This document shows positions 16,166 to 25,752 of a stretch of DNA of 64,000 bases, in pieces. Every line of letters starts with the position of its first letter. Position 1 is the stretch's first letter. Source of the stretch: Methanohalophilus levihalophilus. Lineage in GTDB: Archaea; Halobacteriota; Methanosarcinia; Methanosarcinales; Methanosarcinaceae. The DNA lies in the NCBI RefSeq assembly GCF_017874375.1, contig NZ_JAGGLK010000001.1:434001-498000 (forward strand), written 5' to 3'. A program made the translations under genes and the position numbers. The notes below the pieces were generated by a model. The model did not search any database, was not told the origin of the DNA, and saw only the letters and a program-made list of their open reading frames with translations.

Positions 16166-18097
16166 ATGGAAACGGAAATATCTCCCAACGATGAGGAACT
16201 TGCAGGAGAAAATTTTGAGGACACCAGTTCAATAGAGGTTCCAAAACTCTTGATTGACCAAATCATAGGGCAGGATCATGCGGTAGAAGTTGTCAAGAAA
16301 GCTGCAAGCCAGAGAAGACACGTTATGATGATTGGTACTCCCGGTACCGGTAAGTCAATGCTTGCAAAAGCCATGGCTGAACTTCTCCCTAAAGAAGAGC
16401 TTCAGGATATTCTGGCATACCCAAACCCGGAGGACAATAATAATCCAAAAATACGGACCATACCTGCAGGCAAGGGCAGGGAAATAGTCATGGCCCACAA
16501 AATGGAAGCCAGAAAGAAATCCCAATCAAGGAACATGTTAATGATGTTCCTGATTTTTGGTATTGTGATGTATTCTTTCTATGTGGGACAATTGCTCTGG
16601 GGTATAATAGCTGCTATCATGATGTTGATTCTGACACGGCAATTCATGCCAAGAGAAGAAGCAATGATTCCAAAACTCCTTGTGAGTAATTTTGAAAAAG
16701 ATCATGCACCTTATATCGATGCAACAGGCACTCATGCAGGTGCACTTCTGGGTGACGTAAGACACGATCCTTTCCAGTCCGGAGGACTTGAGACTCCTTC
16801 CCATGACAGGGTAGAGAGTGGAGACATCCACAAGTCACACAGGGGTGTTTTGTTTATCGATGAAATTAACACCTTGAGGCTGGAATCCCAGCAAAGCCTG
16901 CTTACCGCATTGCAGGAAAAGGAATACGCCATTACAGGCCAATCCGAACGCAGTTCCGGTGCGCTTGTCAAAACCGAACCTGTTCCATGTGACTTCATCA
17001 TGGTGGCTGCAGGTAACCTTGACGCAATGGAAAAAATGCATCCAGCACTTCGCTCACGTATAAAGGGATATGGTTATGAGCTCTACATGCGCGAGTCAAT
17101 GGAAGACACTCCGGAAAACCGCTCATATCTGGTTCGTTTCGTTGCGCAGGAAGTTATGAGAGACGGACACATTCCGGATTTCGATAAATCCGCTGTTGAA
17201 GAAGTCATCCAGGAAGCACGCAGGAGAGCAGGTCGCAAAGGTCACCTTACACTCAAATTGAGAGATCTTGGTGGTCTTGTGAGGGTCGCAGGTGACATCG
17301 CACACTCAGAAGGAGCAACAGTTACCACGGCCCATCATGTGCTTGCCGCAAAGAAAATGGCACGTTCCATTGAACAACAGCTTGCAGACAACTATCTTGA
17401 AAGACGTAAGGACTACCAGTTATTCTCCAAGATGGGAGCAGCTGTGGGCAAAGTCAATGGTCTGGCAGTTATGGGAAGTGATTCCGGTATTGTATTGCCT
17501 ATTATGGCAGAAGTCACTCCTCCCCAGTCGCAGGCTGAGGGGAGAGTCATTGCAACCGGTATGCTGAAGGATATTGCCAAGGAAGCTGTGCTCAATGTAT
17601 CTGCAGTTCTCAAGAAAGTAACCGGTAAGGACGTAATTAAGCAGGATATCCACATACAGTTTGTTGGTACTTATGAGGGAGTTGAAGGTGACAGTGCTTC
17701 AATATCCATTGCAACAGCTGTGATTTCCGCACTGGAAAATATTCCAATCGATCAAAGTGTAGCCATGACTGGTTCACTTTCTGTTAGAGGGGATGTGCTT
17801 CCTATAGGCGGAGTTACATATAAGATAGAAGCTGCAGCACAGGCTGGAATTAAGAAAATAATAATTCCAAAATCCAACGCAGACGATGTTCTTATAGAGG
17901 ATATCTATAAAGACAAGGTTGAGATTATTCCTGTAACAACAATTACTGAAGTAATCGAACACAGCCTCGTTGGCAGCAAAAAGGACAGTATCCTGCAAAA
18001 GCTTCGGGAATTTACTGATATGAAGCTTGAGATTCCGGATATAAGTGATGCTATCAGCAATCCGAATAGTTCCAGTTCAGGAATGCAACAAACATGA
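16166..18097 (+). CDS. lonB: ATP-dependent membrane protease LonB (archaeal)
   Basis: 643-aa archaeal Lon. Order: AAA+ Walker A GTPGTGKSM (about residues 57-65), then two transmembrane helices inserted before Walker B (about 119-152), which anchor the protease to the membrane, Walker B GVLFIDEINTL, sensor region, and C-terminal S16 protease domain with catalytic serine in EGDSASISIA (about 511-520) and catalytic lysine in IIIPKSNADD. It degrades damaged or regulatory membrane and cytosolic proteins. It overlaps tldD by 4 bases, an informative link as TldD/E are also proteases. Confidence 0.94.
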   Translation: METEISPNDEELAGENFEDTSSIEVPKLLIDQIIGQDHAVEVVKKAASQRRHVMMIGTPGTGKSMLAKAMAELLPKEELQDILAYPNPEDNNNPKIRTIPAGKGREIVMAHKMEARKKSQSRNMLMMFLIFGIVMYSFYVGQLLWGIIAAIMMLILTRQFMPREEAMIPKLLVSNFEKDHAPYIDATGTHAGALLGDVRHDPFQSGGLETPSHDRVESGDIHKSHRGVLFIDEINTLRLESQQSLLTALQEKEYAITGQSERSSGALVKTEPVPCDFIMVAAGNLDAMEKMHPALRSRIKGYGYELYMRESMEDTPENRSYLVRFVAQEVMRDGHIPDFDKSAVEEVIQEARRRAGRKGHLTLKLRDLGGLVRVAGDIAHSEGATVTTAHHVLAAKKMARSIEQQLADNYLERRKDYQLFSKMGAAVGKVNGLAVMGSDSGIVLPIMAEVTPPQSQAEGRVIATGMLKDIAKEAVLNVSAVLKKVTGKDVIKQDIHIQFVGTYEGVEGDSASISIATAVISALENIPIDQSVAMTGSLSVRGDVLPIGGVTYKIEAAAQAGIKKIIIPKSNADDVLIEDIYKDKVEIIPVTTITEVIEHSLVGSKKDSILQKLREFTDMKLEIPDISDAISNPNSSSSGMQQT

Positions 18098-19422
18098 AAC
18101 CTGATTTTTTTGATGTACGTCTTATTGAGGGCAGTTCCATGGCAATTGTCCTCGATAACGGTAAAGTTGAGGAAATATCCAGTAATCACGGGAATGGTTG
18201 CAGTGTTCGTGCGCTTTCCAACGGTTGCTGGGGTTATACCAGGATGGAAGGAACCTGCGATACTGAGAAAGCAATAAAAACGGCTTCTGAGCTTGCAAAA
18301 GATATCAGTGCCGAATCAAATAATGAACCATTTTCTCTTGTTCCAATAGAAGAACCGGAAAAGACGAATCTTCCAGCTGTGAAGATTGATCCACGTGACA
18401 TACCGGTCGAAGAAAAGGTTGATTTCCTCAAGGAGCTCGATTCCCGTGCTCGCTGTGAAGGTGTCAACAGCACCTCAGCCATCTACTCTGAAAGTACGGT
18501 TGATGTTCACTATACAAGCTCTGAGGGGCTTGACTGTGAATATAGTATGACTAAAGTGGGATTTGCAATAACTGCCGTTGCCTCGAGGGAAGGATTGTTC
18601 CAGGCAGGCAGGGAAAGCAAATTCGGAGTTGGCGGTTTTGAGCTTTTCAAAGGTGACATGCCACTTGAGATGGCGGAACATGCCGGAAAAACTGCTGTGG
18701 AATTACTTGATGCAAGCCCGGCCAAAGGAGGACGTTTTCCTGTAATTCTTGATCCTGAACTTGCAGGTGTCTTTGCGCATGAAGCTGTAGGCCATGCATC
18801 CGAAGCCGATCTTGTACTTGAAGGGAGCTCAATACTTGAAGGTAAAATCGGGGAAAAAATTGGTTCCGATAAGATTACGATAATTGATGATCCGACTCTG
18901 CACGAATTTGGATATTATCCATTTGATGCGGAAGGTGTTCAATCCCACAAAACCACTATTGTGGAAGAAGGGGTTTTGAAATCATACTTACATTCACGTG
19001 AAACAGCATCCAAGCTGGGAGGAAATCCAGGAAACTGCCGTGCTCAGGGCAGCTCTTCTCCTGTTGTAAGGATGAGTAACACGTACATCGATAACGGTGA
19101 CTCAAATCTGGATGAAATGCTTGCTGAAATCGGGAACGGAGTTTATCTTGCTGGTTCCCGCGGTGGGCAGGTTAACACTGGTGAAGGGGTTTTCCAGTTT
19201 AATGCTGAAAAGGGATACATCGTTGAAAACGGGGAAATAGGTGAATTACTCCGGGATGTTTCATTGTCAGGAAAGACCCTTGAAATCCTAAACAATGTTT
19301 CCATGGTTGCGCGGGATCTGAAAATGAATTCGGGAAGATGTGGTAAATCTGGCCAATTAATTCCGGTTTCAGATGGTTCTCCTCATCTTTTAGTATCAAA
19401 TGCACTTGTTGGAGGTGCATAA
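18094..19422 (+). CDS. tldD: TldD metalloprotease subunit
   Basis: 442-residue TldD. The zinc-binding HExxxH motif is HEAVGHASEAD (about residues 229-239), with the later family segment DPTLHEFGYYPFDAEG and the glycine-rich C-terminal region GSRGGQVNTGEG. TldD pairs with TldE as a heterodimeric protease that degrades unfolded peptides and, in bacteria, processes modified peptides and antitoxins. The ATGA overlap with lonB and the closely following tldE show a single transcript. Confidence 0.93.
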   Translation: MKPDFFDVRLIEGSSMAIVLDNGKVEEISSNHGNGCSVRALSNGCWGYTRMEGTCDTEKAIKTASELAKDISAESNNEPFSLVPIEEPEKTNLPAVKIDPRDIPVEEKVDFLKELDSRARCEGVNSTSAIYSESTVDVHYTSSEGLDCEYSMTKVGFAITAVASREGLFQAGRESKFGVGGFELFKGDMPLEMAEHAGKTAVELLDASPAKGGRFPVILDPELAGVFAHEAVGHASEADLVLEGSSILEGKIGEKIGSDKITIIDDPTLHEFGYYPFDAEGVQSHKTTIVEEGVLKSYLHSRETASKLGGNPGNCRAQGSSSPVVRMSNTYIDNGDSNLDEMLAEIGNGVYLAGSRGGQVNTGEGVFQFNAEKGYIVENGEIGELLRDVSLSGKTLEILNNVSMVARDLKMNSGRCGKSGQLIPVSDGSPHLLVSNALVGGA

Positions 19423-19423
19423 T

Positions 19424-20740
19424 TTGGATTATTACGATATTGCCGGGAAAGCCCTTAAAGCAGCTGAAAAGTTTGGGGCTAATGAAGCTGAAATTTATAT
19501 TTCTTCCGGGAAATCCACCAGTTCGGATATCCGCAAGAATTCCATTGAAAGTGCTCATGACAAGCATAGCTTTGGCATCGGGGTACGATGTGTTGTGAAT
19601 GGTGCCGTGGGATTTGCCAGTACCAATGTTTTCGGGGATATTGAAACAACAGTACATGATGCAGTAGCATCAGCCAAAGTAATGCCGGATGATCCTGACT
19701 GGAAGAATCTCCCGGTAAGCAGTCACTATAGTGAAGTTTCAGGTCTTTTCAATTCTGATGTTGCTGATTTATCACTTGGGGATTGTGTCCTGAAAACCAG
19801 GGAAATGGTGGAAGGTGTTTCTTCTGTTGATGGAATACTGGCAACCTCAGGTTCATTTTCAAGAAGCACAGGTTTTCATTTAATAATGAATAGCAATGGA
19901 GTTGAAGTTGAGGAAAAATCAACTGCAGTTACCGGTTTTGTCGATGTCATTACTACAGGAGATGCAATTTCCACAGCCTATGATTTTGAGGTTTCAAGAA
20001 ACCTCGATATTGATTTCTATGGGCTTGGGAAAAGGGCTGCAACTCTTGCTTCTGAATCTATTAATGGAATAGAGGTTGAAGGTGGCAAGAAGGATGTAGT
20101 CTTCCACCCATTTGCTCTGGCAGATTTAATAGAAAATGCATTTGTACCATCTATTGATGCTGATAATGTACAGAAAGGGCGCTCCAGTCTGGTTGACAGG
20201 ATTGGGGAAAATATTGCTTCCGATTCACTTTCAATTTATGACGATGGAACCCTTGAAGGAGGTCTTGGTTCTTCACTTTCGGATGATGAAGGGGTTCCTT
20301 CGCAGAAAACGACTGTAGTTGGAAACGGGGTTCTGGAATCTTACCTCTATGATTCATACACTGCCGGAAAGGCAGGAGTTGAAAGTACTGGAAACGGTGT
20401 GAGAAATTCCTATGCTTCCCTTCCGAGAGTTGGAACCACAAATCTTGTGCTTGATTACCCATCTTCAGACATAATTCCTGAAATCGATAGCGGTGTAATT
20501 ATCAATACTGTTATTGGAGCACATACTGCCAACCATATTTCCGGTGATTTCTCTGTTGAAGCAAGGAATGCTTTTGTAATTGAAAATGGTGAAATTGGTT
20601 CTCCGATAAAATCATTAATGGTTTCCGGGAACATTTTTGAGTTATTGTCAAATGTACAGGGAGCAGGAAAAGATGCTAAAAAGGTTGGTGGAATTGTTCT
20701 TCCTCCAATCTGGGCAAGCGAATTGAATGTGGTGGGCTGA
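19424..20740 (+). CDS. tldE: TldE/PmbA metalloprotease partner
   Basis: 438-residue partner of TldD, same fold but lacking the HExxxH zinc site, as is usual for TldE. Recognisable parts are ALKAAEKFGANEAEIYIS at the N-terminus and DEGVPSQKTTVVGNGVLESYLYD and GVIINTVIGAHTANHISGDFS in the C-terminal half. The start is TTG at 19424, directly downstream of GGAGGTG, one base past the tldD stop; this gives a normal N-terminus. Confidence 0.9.
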   Translation: MDYYDIAGKALKAAEKFGANEAEIYISSGKSTSSDIRKNSIESAHDKHSFGIGVRCVVNGAVGFASTNVFGDIETTVHDAVASAKVMPDDPDWKNLPVSSHYSEVSGLFNSDVADLSLGDCVLKTREMVEGVSSVDGILATSGSFSRSTGFHLIMNSNGVEVEEKSTAVTGFVDVITTGDAISTAYDFEVSRNLDIDFYGLGKRAATLASESINGIEVEGGKKDVVFHPFALADLIENAFVPSIDADNVQKGRSSLVDRIGENIASDSLSIYDDGTLEGGLGSSLSDDEGVPSQKTTVVGNGVLESYLYDSYTAGKAGVESTGNGVRNSYASLPRVGTTNLVLDYPSSDIIPEIDSGVIINTVIGAHTANHISGDFSVEARNAFVIENGEIGSPIKSLMVSGNIFELLSNVQGAGKDAKKVGGIVLPPIWASELNVVG

Positions 20741-20860
20741 TATCATTATCGCAGTAAGCATTATATATCAGCCAGAACAACAATAGTATAAACTGTAGCA
20801 ACCACTACAGGTTATAATTACTGTGTAAAGGGAATGGATTTTTGTAGTTCGGGTGTCAGT

Positions 20861-21679
20861 ATGACAGAGAACAAAAGGATTAAGATTTTAGTTGTAGATG
20901 ATGAGCCTGACAATGTAGAACTTTTAATGGCTTATCTCTCAAACGATTACGATATAATTCCTTCTTATAGCGGGAATGAGGCACTTGGAATACTGAAGGC
21001 TGATGAAGCAAATCTCCCGGACCTCGTTTTAATGGATATCATGCTTAAGGATGGCATGGATGGCGTTGAGGCCGCACGCCATATTCTTGTGAATTACGAT
21101 ATTCCAGTTGTGTATATCACTGCCTATGCTGATGAGAATATCATGAGAAGGGCAAAATTAACAGAGCCTTTTGGTTATATTCTTAAGCCCTTTGAGGAAA
21201 CTGAACTTCGAACCAATATCGAAATTGCTCTCTACAAACACCAGATGGAGCAAAAACTCAAGGCAAGCCAGAAATGGCTGACTGCTGTTCTGAACAGCAT
21301 TGCAGATGCTGTTATTGCTACAGATGAGGAAGGCAATATAAAGCTCATGAATCCTTTTGCCGAAGCTCTGACCGGATGGAATCACGAGGAAGCCATGGGA
21401 AAGCCACTCACCAGTGTTTTTGCAGTTGAAAGTGATGAATCCGGTGAAGAAGCCGAAAATCCTGTGAAAAAGGTTTTGAGGGAAGGAATGTTTTATGGGC
21501 TTGGTAACAAAACCATGTTAATTACCAAAAACAAGACTCGTGTACCTGTGGATATTATCGGTTCACCTATCAGGAGTGAAGCCGGTAGTCTTCTTGGAAT
21601 ACTGATTCTCTTTTACGATATCTCCGATCGTAAACGCATTGAGAAAATGATTTTTTCAGGAGAAGGGCCGGATTACTAA
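20861..21679 (+). CDS. Response regulator: receiver plus PAS domain
   Basis: 272 aa. A receiver domain (DDEPDNVELL; phosphoacceptor in LVLMDIMLKDGMDG; YITAYAD; Lys in YILKPFEE) is followed by a helical linker and a PAS domain (LTAVLNSIADAVIATDEEGNIKLMN to FYDISDRKRIE). There is no DNA-binding or kinase domain, so the output probably passes through protein contact. Start ATG 20861 has GGGTGTC upstream; an upstream in-frame ATG at 20834 would add 9 residues. It ends 26 bases before the convergent subtilase gene. Confidence 0.85.
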   Translation: MTENKRIKILVVDDEPDNVELLMAYLSNDYDIIPSYSGNEALGILKADEANLPDLVLMDIMLKDGMDGVEAARHILVNYDIPVVYITAYADENIMRRAKLTEPFGYILKPFEETELRTNIEIALYKHQMEQKLKASQKWLTAVLNSIADAVIATDEEGNIKLMNPFAEALTGWNHEEAMGKPLTSVFAVESDESGEEAENPVKKVLREGMFYGLGNKTMLITKNKTRVPVDIIGSPIRSEAGSLLGILILFYDISDRKRIEKMIFSGEGPDY

Positions 21680-21704
21680 CCAGCCCTCTTAATCTCTTTT
21701 TTGT

Positions 21705-24700
21705 TTACTGCTTTCTTCTCAGGATAGCATAAGCACCTGCAAGGAGCAATGCGCATGGTAATATTCCAATTGTACTGAGGGCATTATTCCCTGTACCCTC
21801 TTCCGGAGTTTCATTTGATTGAATTTCACCACTGCTTTCTTCAGACATGCTTTCAGAAAACTGATCTACTGAATCTTCTGGAATTGTGCCGGATGTAATT
21901 GCAAAAGGGGATGCTAGTTTTTGGGTTTCAGCTTCGTAGGTTACATATTCTTCGGTTTCCGAGACAATCGATACTGAATCCAATGGTATCCATCCATCAT
22001 CAGTATACATCATCATTGTAACATCTTCAGCAGGAATCCCATTGCTCACGAGCCAATCCTTTGATACTTCAAAAGTGATTACTGCATTCTCAATACTTTC
22101 TTTGAATGCTGCGTTTCCAGCCCAGATGTTCAGGTTACTGTACACATTCCCTTCTGGCTTCTCACTCGCAATTGTGGATGTGCCTTGCAGGACTTCAATT
22201 ATGATCTTTATCTGGCCGGAATTCTTGTTTGCAGTTAAACTGATGGATCTGACTGTGTTGCCTTCCTCAGTAAACTCATAGGTTGCAGGTGTGCCTTTCT
22301 CAAGGTATTGGATTGCGAAATCCTTGAAGAGAATATTTTCAAGATCTTCTCCTGTGTTTCCTGCTCCTCCTCCGCCGCCGCCTCCACTGCTGCTACTGCT
22401 GCGTGATGGAGTGGATGGTGTTGTGACAACGATATAACCTGTGTATGTATCAGAGCCGTTTTCATTGGTGGCAGTAAGATTTACGCTATGGTTTCCGGCT
22501 TCAGTAAATGTCCAGACCGGCTCGCTTGCATTAGAGTCCTCTGTGCCATTGCCGTCAAAGTCCCATGAAAGAGTTGTGAAATTGGTTGAAGTATCATTGA
22601 ATTGCACTGTAAGAGGCTTGTTTCCGGATGTCACATTGGAAGTGAAATTGGCTTCAGGGAGCTGATAACCCAAGTATGAAGTTGAATTGTTCCATGCAAT
22701 ATTTCCTGTGAAATCAATTGCTGAAACATTGATATTCTGGTTTCCAACAAGTGCTGTAAGCGTTCCGTTCCAGAGGTTGTTTCCCTGAGAAGTCAAACTC
22801 TGATTATTTGCAGTAACTGCATTAACAATATGGTCATCAGTTACATTGACACTAATGAGGATGTTTTCTCCACTGTTTGGAGTGGAATTGTTAAGGTTAA
22901 CAGAATGAATGGTTGGTTCTGTAGAATCTTTGAGAGTGGTTGCAGTATCATTTTCCCACGTTGCATTTATATTACCTGAAGTGTCGACAGTTCTTGTTTC
23001 GATTTGATAGGTAGTTGAGAGATTGAGGCCAGTGGCATTGTAGAATGAAGTGGGATTACTGACATTGGCTTTAAATGTTCCATTAAGGTAAATCATTGTG
23101 TAATTGAAATCTGAATCTACCGGGTTTGTCCATGTCCAGTTTATCGATGAAAATCCGGTTGTATTTCCGGTAATTTGAATTGAAGAAGGTGGCTCGATGT
23201 CAAAGGTTCCAGAAAGAACAAGCGCGAAGGGTTGTGGATCCTCTGGGACATTGGTACCGTTGACGGAAATATTAAATATTCCAGCTTCAAAACTTTCCAG
23301 ATAAATCTGCTCGACGTTGTTAATTGTATCTGGTTCACTTCCATTTGCATAGTATAAAGTACCATTTGGACTTTCCAGAATGAGATCAAGATCATTAATT
23401 AGAGTTTTTGAAGCAGCCGGTTCCGCGGGATAATCTGTCCATACAAGTGAAATTTTAAGCGCAGTACTATTGCTAAAACTTTGCTGAATTTGCCATTTTT
23501 CCGTGGTATTTAAAGTTATATTATCATAATAGAGGAATCCTGATGGTGAAGATGGAAACAAGGAATTATTTAAGTCTACTCTTCCCCAACCCTGATCAAA
23601 TGATGAATGTCCAAGATCTGCTGCTCCATTAATCAATGTTGCTTTAAGAAGGGCTGCAGTTGGGATTATTGACTCGTTTTCCACATAGTATTGTCTTACA
23701 AGTGCTACAGTACCGGCAGTTAGTGGTGTTGCCATACTTGTACCACTCATAATGACATAGTCAAAAGACGAGTTTACAACATGTGAATTTGTCGATACAA
23801 CATAAGTTCCTGGTGCAACTAAATCGGGTTTAATTCTTCCATCATCGGTTGGACCACGGCTACTAAAGGATGCAATTTCAGAAGCGTTATCTGATTTTGT
23901 TCCTCCAAAAGAATGTAAATTTTCTGAAGCTCCTATTGTAAGACAATTCTTCGCTGTTGCTGGTAATCCAATCGTATCACTTGTTGGTCCATCGTTTCCT
24001 GCAGCAAATAAGATCAACATATCTGGATTATTCCACATGAAGCTATCCACACTTTGGGAATCAATATCATAAGATCCATAGGAGCTTGAATTGTTGGTTC
24101 CCCAGCTGTTGCTGTGAACTGTTACATTAGATGAGTATGCCTGTTCAAAAATAACAGAAAGGTCGAGGGGAAGAAAAAGACCGGATGTATTGTTATAAGT
24201 TGTGTATAATGCCTGGAAAACCAGACTCGCATTAGGTGCTGCACCTGCATAGACACCACTGGAATTAGTTCCATTTCCAATGGCAGAACCTGCAACATGT
24301 GTCCCGTGGCCGTCCGGATCCGAAGCGTCAGAATCAAAAAATGGGAATATCTTGTCAATGCGTCCCTGAAGATCATAATGCATTGATGAGTTGTCCTCCC
24401 CAATATCAATACCAGTATCTGCAATTCCTATTATTTGTCCACTTCCACTCAATCCATGGGTGCTACGAACATTGTCCACATTAACATTCATTATGATTGT
24501 GGCATTGTTGTTTAAAAGAACAGGTGTTTGGTATTCTCCGATCCATTTTACTTCTTCAATAGTTGCAATATCATAAACTTTTGAAGAATCAATTGTTGCA
24601 CGTATGTATTTTCCTTCTTGGGCATTTACTTGTCCTCCAAACATTTCAATTTCCATGGTCATGTTTGAATTATTCACGGAGTCAAATAATACAACATTAA

Positions 24701-25148
24701 TTTCAACGATTCCTGCACGTGATTGGAGATTTGGGGAAATTTTGTACAATGGTAAGTATGGTCCTATCCATTTCACAAAAGGTAAATTGACGATTGTTTC
24801 ATAGTTAGACTCAGGAATTCTTACAAGATATGCATTGTTTGGTATATACCCATGCAGGGTTGCATCTTCAGCTTCAATTGCTTGTTTATATTCCGATCTT
24901 ACATGCCCTTCAAACTGGACAAGGTAATAATCACTTTTCAATATAGGATCGTTGGAATTTGATTCAATGGCTGCAGTTTGAGCAAGTCTTGCTGGAATTT
25001 GATTCTCTGTATTAATATGAGCATTCTTAAGCAAAATCAAGTCTGAATCATCCGCAATTTCAGCATTGTCTGACTGTAGAGCTTGCACTGGAATTAGGCT
25101 CAAAAAAAGTAAAATACACAATCCAAGAACAAGAATCCCGTTTTTCAT
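21705..25148 (-). CDS. Secreted subtilisin-like (S8) protease with PKD domain and C-terminal membrane anchor
   Basis: 1147-aa exported protein. A signal peptide (ILVLGLCILLFLSLIPVQA) is followed by a propeptide-like region and an S8 catalytic domain with Asp in GIADTGIDIG, His in GHGTHVAGS and Ser in GTSMATPL. Then come a proprotein-convertase-like beta domain, a fibronectin-like stretch, a PKD domain (LTVQFNDTSTNFTTLSWDFDG), a Ser/Gly linker and a domain resembling PGF-pre-PGF. It ends in a hydrophobic helix and basic RRKQ. Archaeosortase processing is possible, but the sorting motif is not the usual PGF. Many N-x-S/T sites suit a glycosylated surface protein. Confidence 0.88.
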   Translation of the reverse strand: MKNGILVLGLCILLFLSLIPVQALQSDNAEIADDSDLILLKNAHINTENQIPARLAQTAAIESNSNDPILKSDYYLVQFEGHVRSEYKQAIEAEDATLHGYIPNNAYLVRIPESNYETIVNLPFVKWIGPYLPLYKISPNLQSRAGIVEINVVLFDSVNNSNMTMEIEMFGGQVNAQEGKYIRATIDSSKVYDIATIEEVKWIGEYQTPVLLNNNATIIMNVNVDNVRSTHGLSGSGQIIGIADTGIDIGEDNSSMHYDLQGRIDKIFPFFDSDASDPDGHGTHVAGSAIGNGTNSSGVYAGAAPNASLVFQALYTTYNNTSGLFLPLDLSVIFEQAYSSNVTVHSNSWGTNNSSSYGSYDIDSQSVDSFMWNNPDMLILFAAGNDGPTSDTIGLPATAKNCLTIGASENLHSFGGTKSDNASEIASFSSRGPTDDGRIKPDLVAPGTYVVSTNSHVVNSSFDYVIMSGTSMATPLTAGTVALVRQYYVENESIIPTAALLKATLINGAADLGHSSFDQGWGRVDLNNSLFPSSPSGFLYYDNITLNTTEKWQIQQSFSNSTALKISLVWTDYPAEPAASKTLINDLDLILESPNGTLYYANGSEPDTINNVEQIYLESFEAGIFNISVNGTNVPEDPQPFALVLSGTFDIEPPSSIQITGNTTGFSSINWTWTNPVDSDFNYTMIYLNGTFKANVSNPTSFYNATGLNLSTTYQIETRTVDTSGNINATWENDTATTLKDSTEPTIHSVNLNNSTPNSGENILISVNVTDDHIVNAVTANNQSLTSQGNNLWNGTLTALVGNQNINVSAIDFTGNIAWNNSTSYLGYQLPEANFTSNVTSGNKPLTVQFNDTSTNFTTLSWDFDGNGTEDSNASEPVWTFTEAGNHSVNLTATNENGSDTYTGYIVVTTPSTPSRSSSSSGGGGGGGAGNTGEDLENILFKDFAIQYLEKGTPATYEFTEEGNTVRSISLTANKNSGQIKIIIEVLQGTSTIASEKPEGNVYSNLNIWAGNAAFKESIENAVITFEVSKDWLVSNGIPAEDVTMMMYTDDGWIPLDSVSIVSETEEYVTYEAETQKLASPFAITSGTIPEDSVDQFSESMSEESSGEIQSNETPEEGTGNNALSTIGILPCALLLAGAYAILRRKQ

Positions 25149-25215
25149 ATACAAACCTGACTTTTGCATTATCTTTGTAATATAATGTATTTAAAATTGG
25201 TTCTACTAAGCTAGA

Positions 25216-25401
25216 TTAGGCTTTTTCCCTGTGTCTCAGATAAGCAAAAGTCGCCATTCCGGCAATTGCTCCTGCGGGTATTCCCAGAAATAATGAGAAA
25301 AATATAATATCTGAAAATACTTCGGTAACAGCCGTTCCTATTACTAAGAACACGGCTATTGAAACCAAAATGTTACGTATTTTAACTGCAGCAGAATTCA
25401 T
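25216..25401 (-). CDS. Small two-helix membrane protein
   Basis: 61 residues with two hydrophobic helices (ILVSIAVFLVIGTAVTEVF and IIFFSLFLGIPAGAIAGMA) and a charged tail RHREKA. No family recognised. It lies between the subtilase and the copper gene set on the same strand; haloarchaeal-type small membrane proteins of this layout are common. Real on length, composition and spacing, function unknown. Confidence 0.55.
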   Translation of the reverse strand: MNSAAVKIRNILVSIAVFLVIGTAVTEVFSDIIFFSLFLGIPAGAIAGMATFAYLRHREKA

Positions 25402-25517
25402 GGCTCTATAGAATTTGTATCTATTTTCGTAAGCAATCCAGTTTTCCTTAAACCCAAAGAAAATTCATGCGTGGTTATCCTGAACTCACTTTTCTAATTT
25501 GATATGATAACGAACGC

Positions 25518-25748
25518 TTATTTAGATTTGCCGGAGAACCATTTTTCAAGAATCATCGGCCAGAGAAGCAGGAAAATCATAAGGCTTAAGATCAGGATAA
25601 AGATAGCCCCTGCAGCAATGTCAACTTCAGAATAGCTTCTAGCCGGATTCCTGTAAACCAATGTCAATACGACAAAGAGCAGGCTAAGGAGTATCGCAGA
25701 GATAAAGCTCAACATTGGAGCCCGGTTTGTATTTATTTGTGTTACCAT
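25518..25748 (-). CDS. Small two-helix membrane protein next to copA
   Basis: 76 residues, two transmembrane helices (SFISAILLSLLFVVLTLVY and AAGAIFILILSLMIFLLLW) joined by a charged loop, basic C-terminus. It begins only 4 bases past the copA stop on the same strand, so it is probably cotranscribed with the copper exporter; no family recognised. A role with CopA is only suggested by this spacing. Confidence 0.6.
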   Translation of the reverse strand: MVTQINTNRAPMLSFISAILLSLLFVVLTLVYRNPARSYSEVDIAAGAIFILILSLMIFLLLWPMILEKWFSGKSK

Positions 25749-25752
25749 GTCT

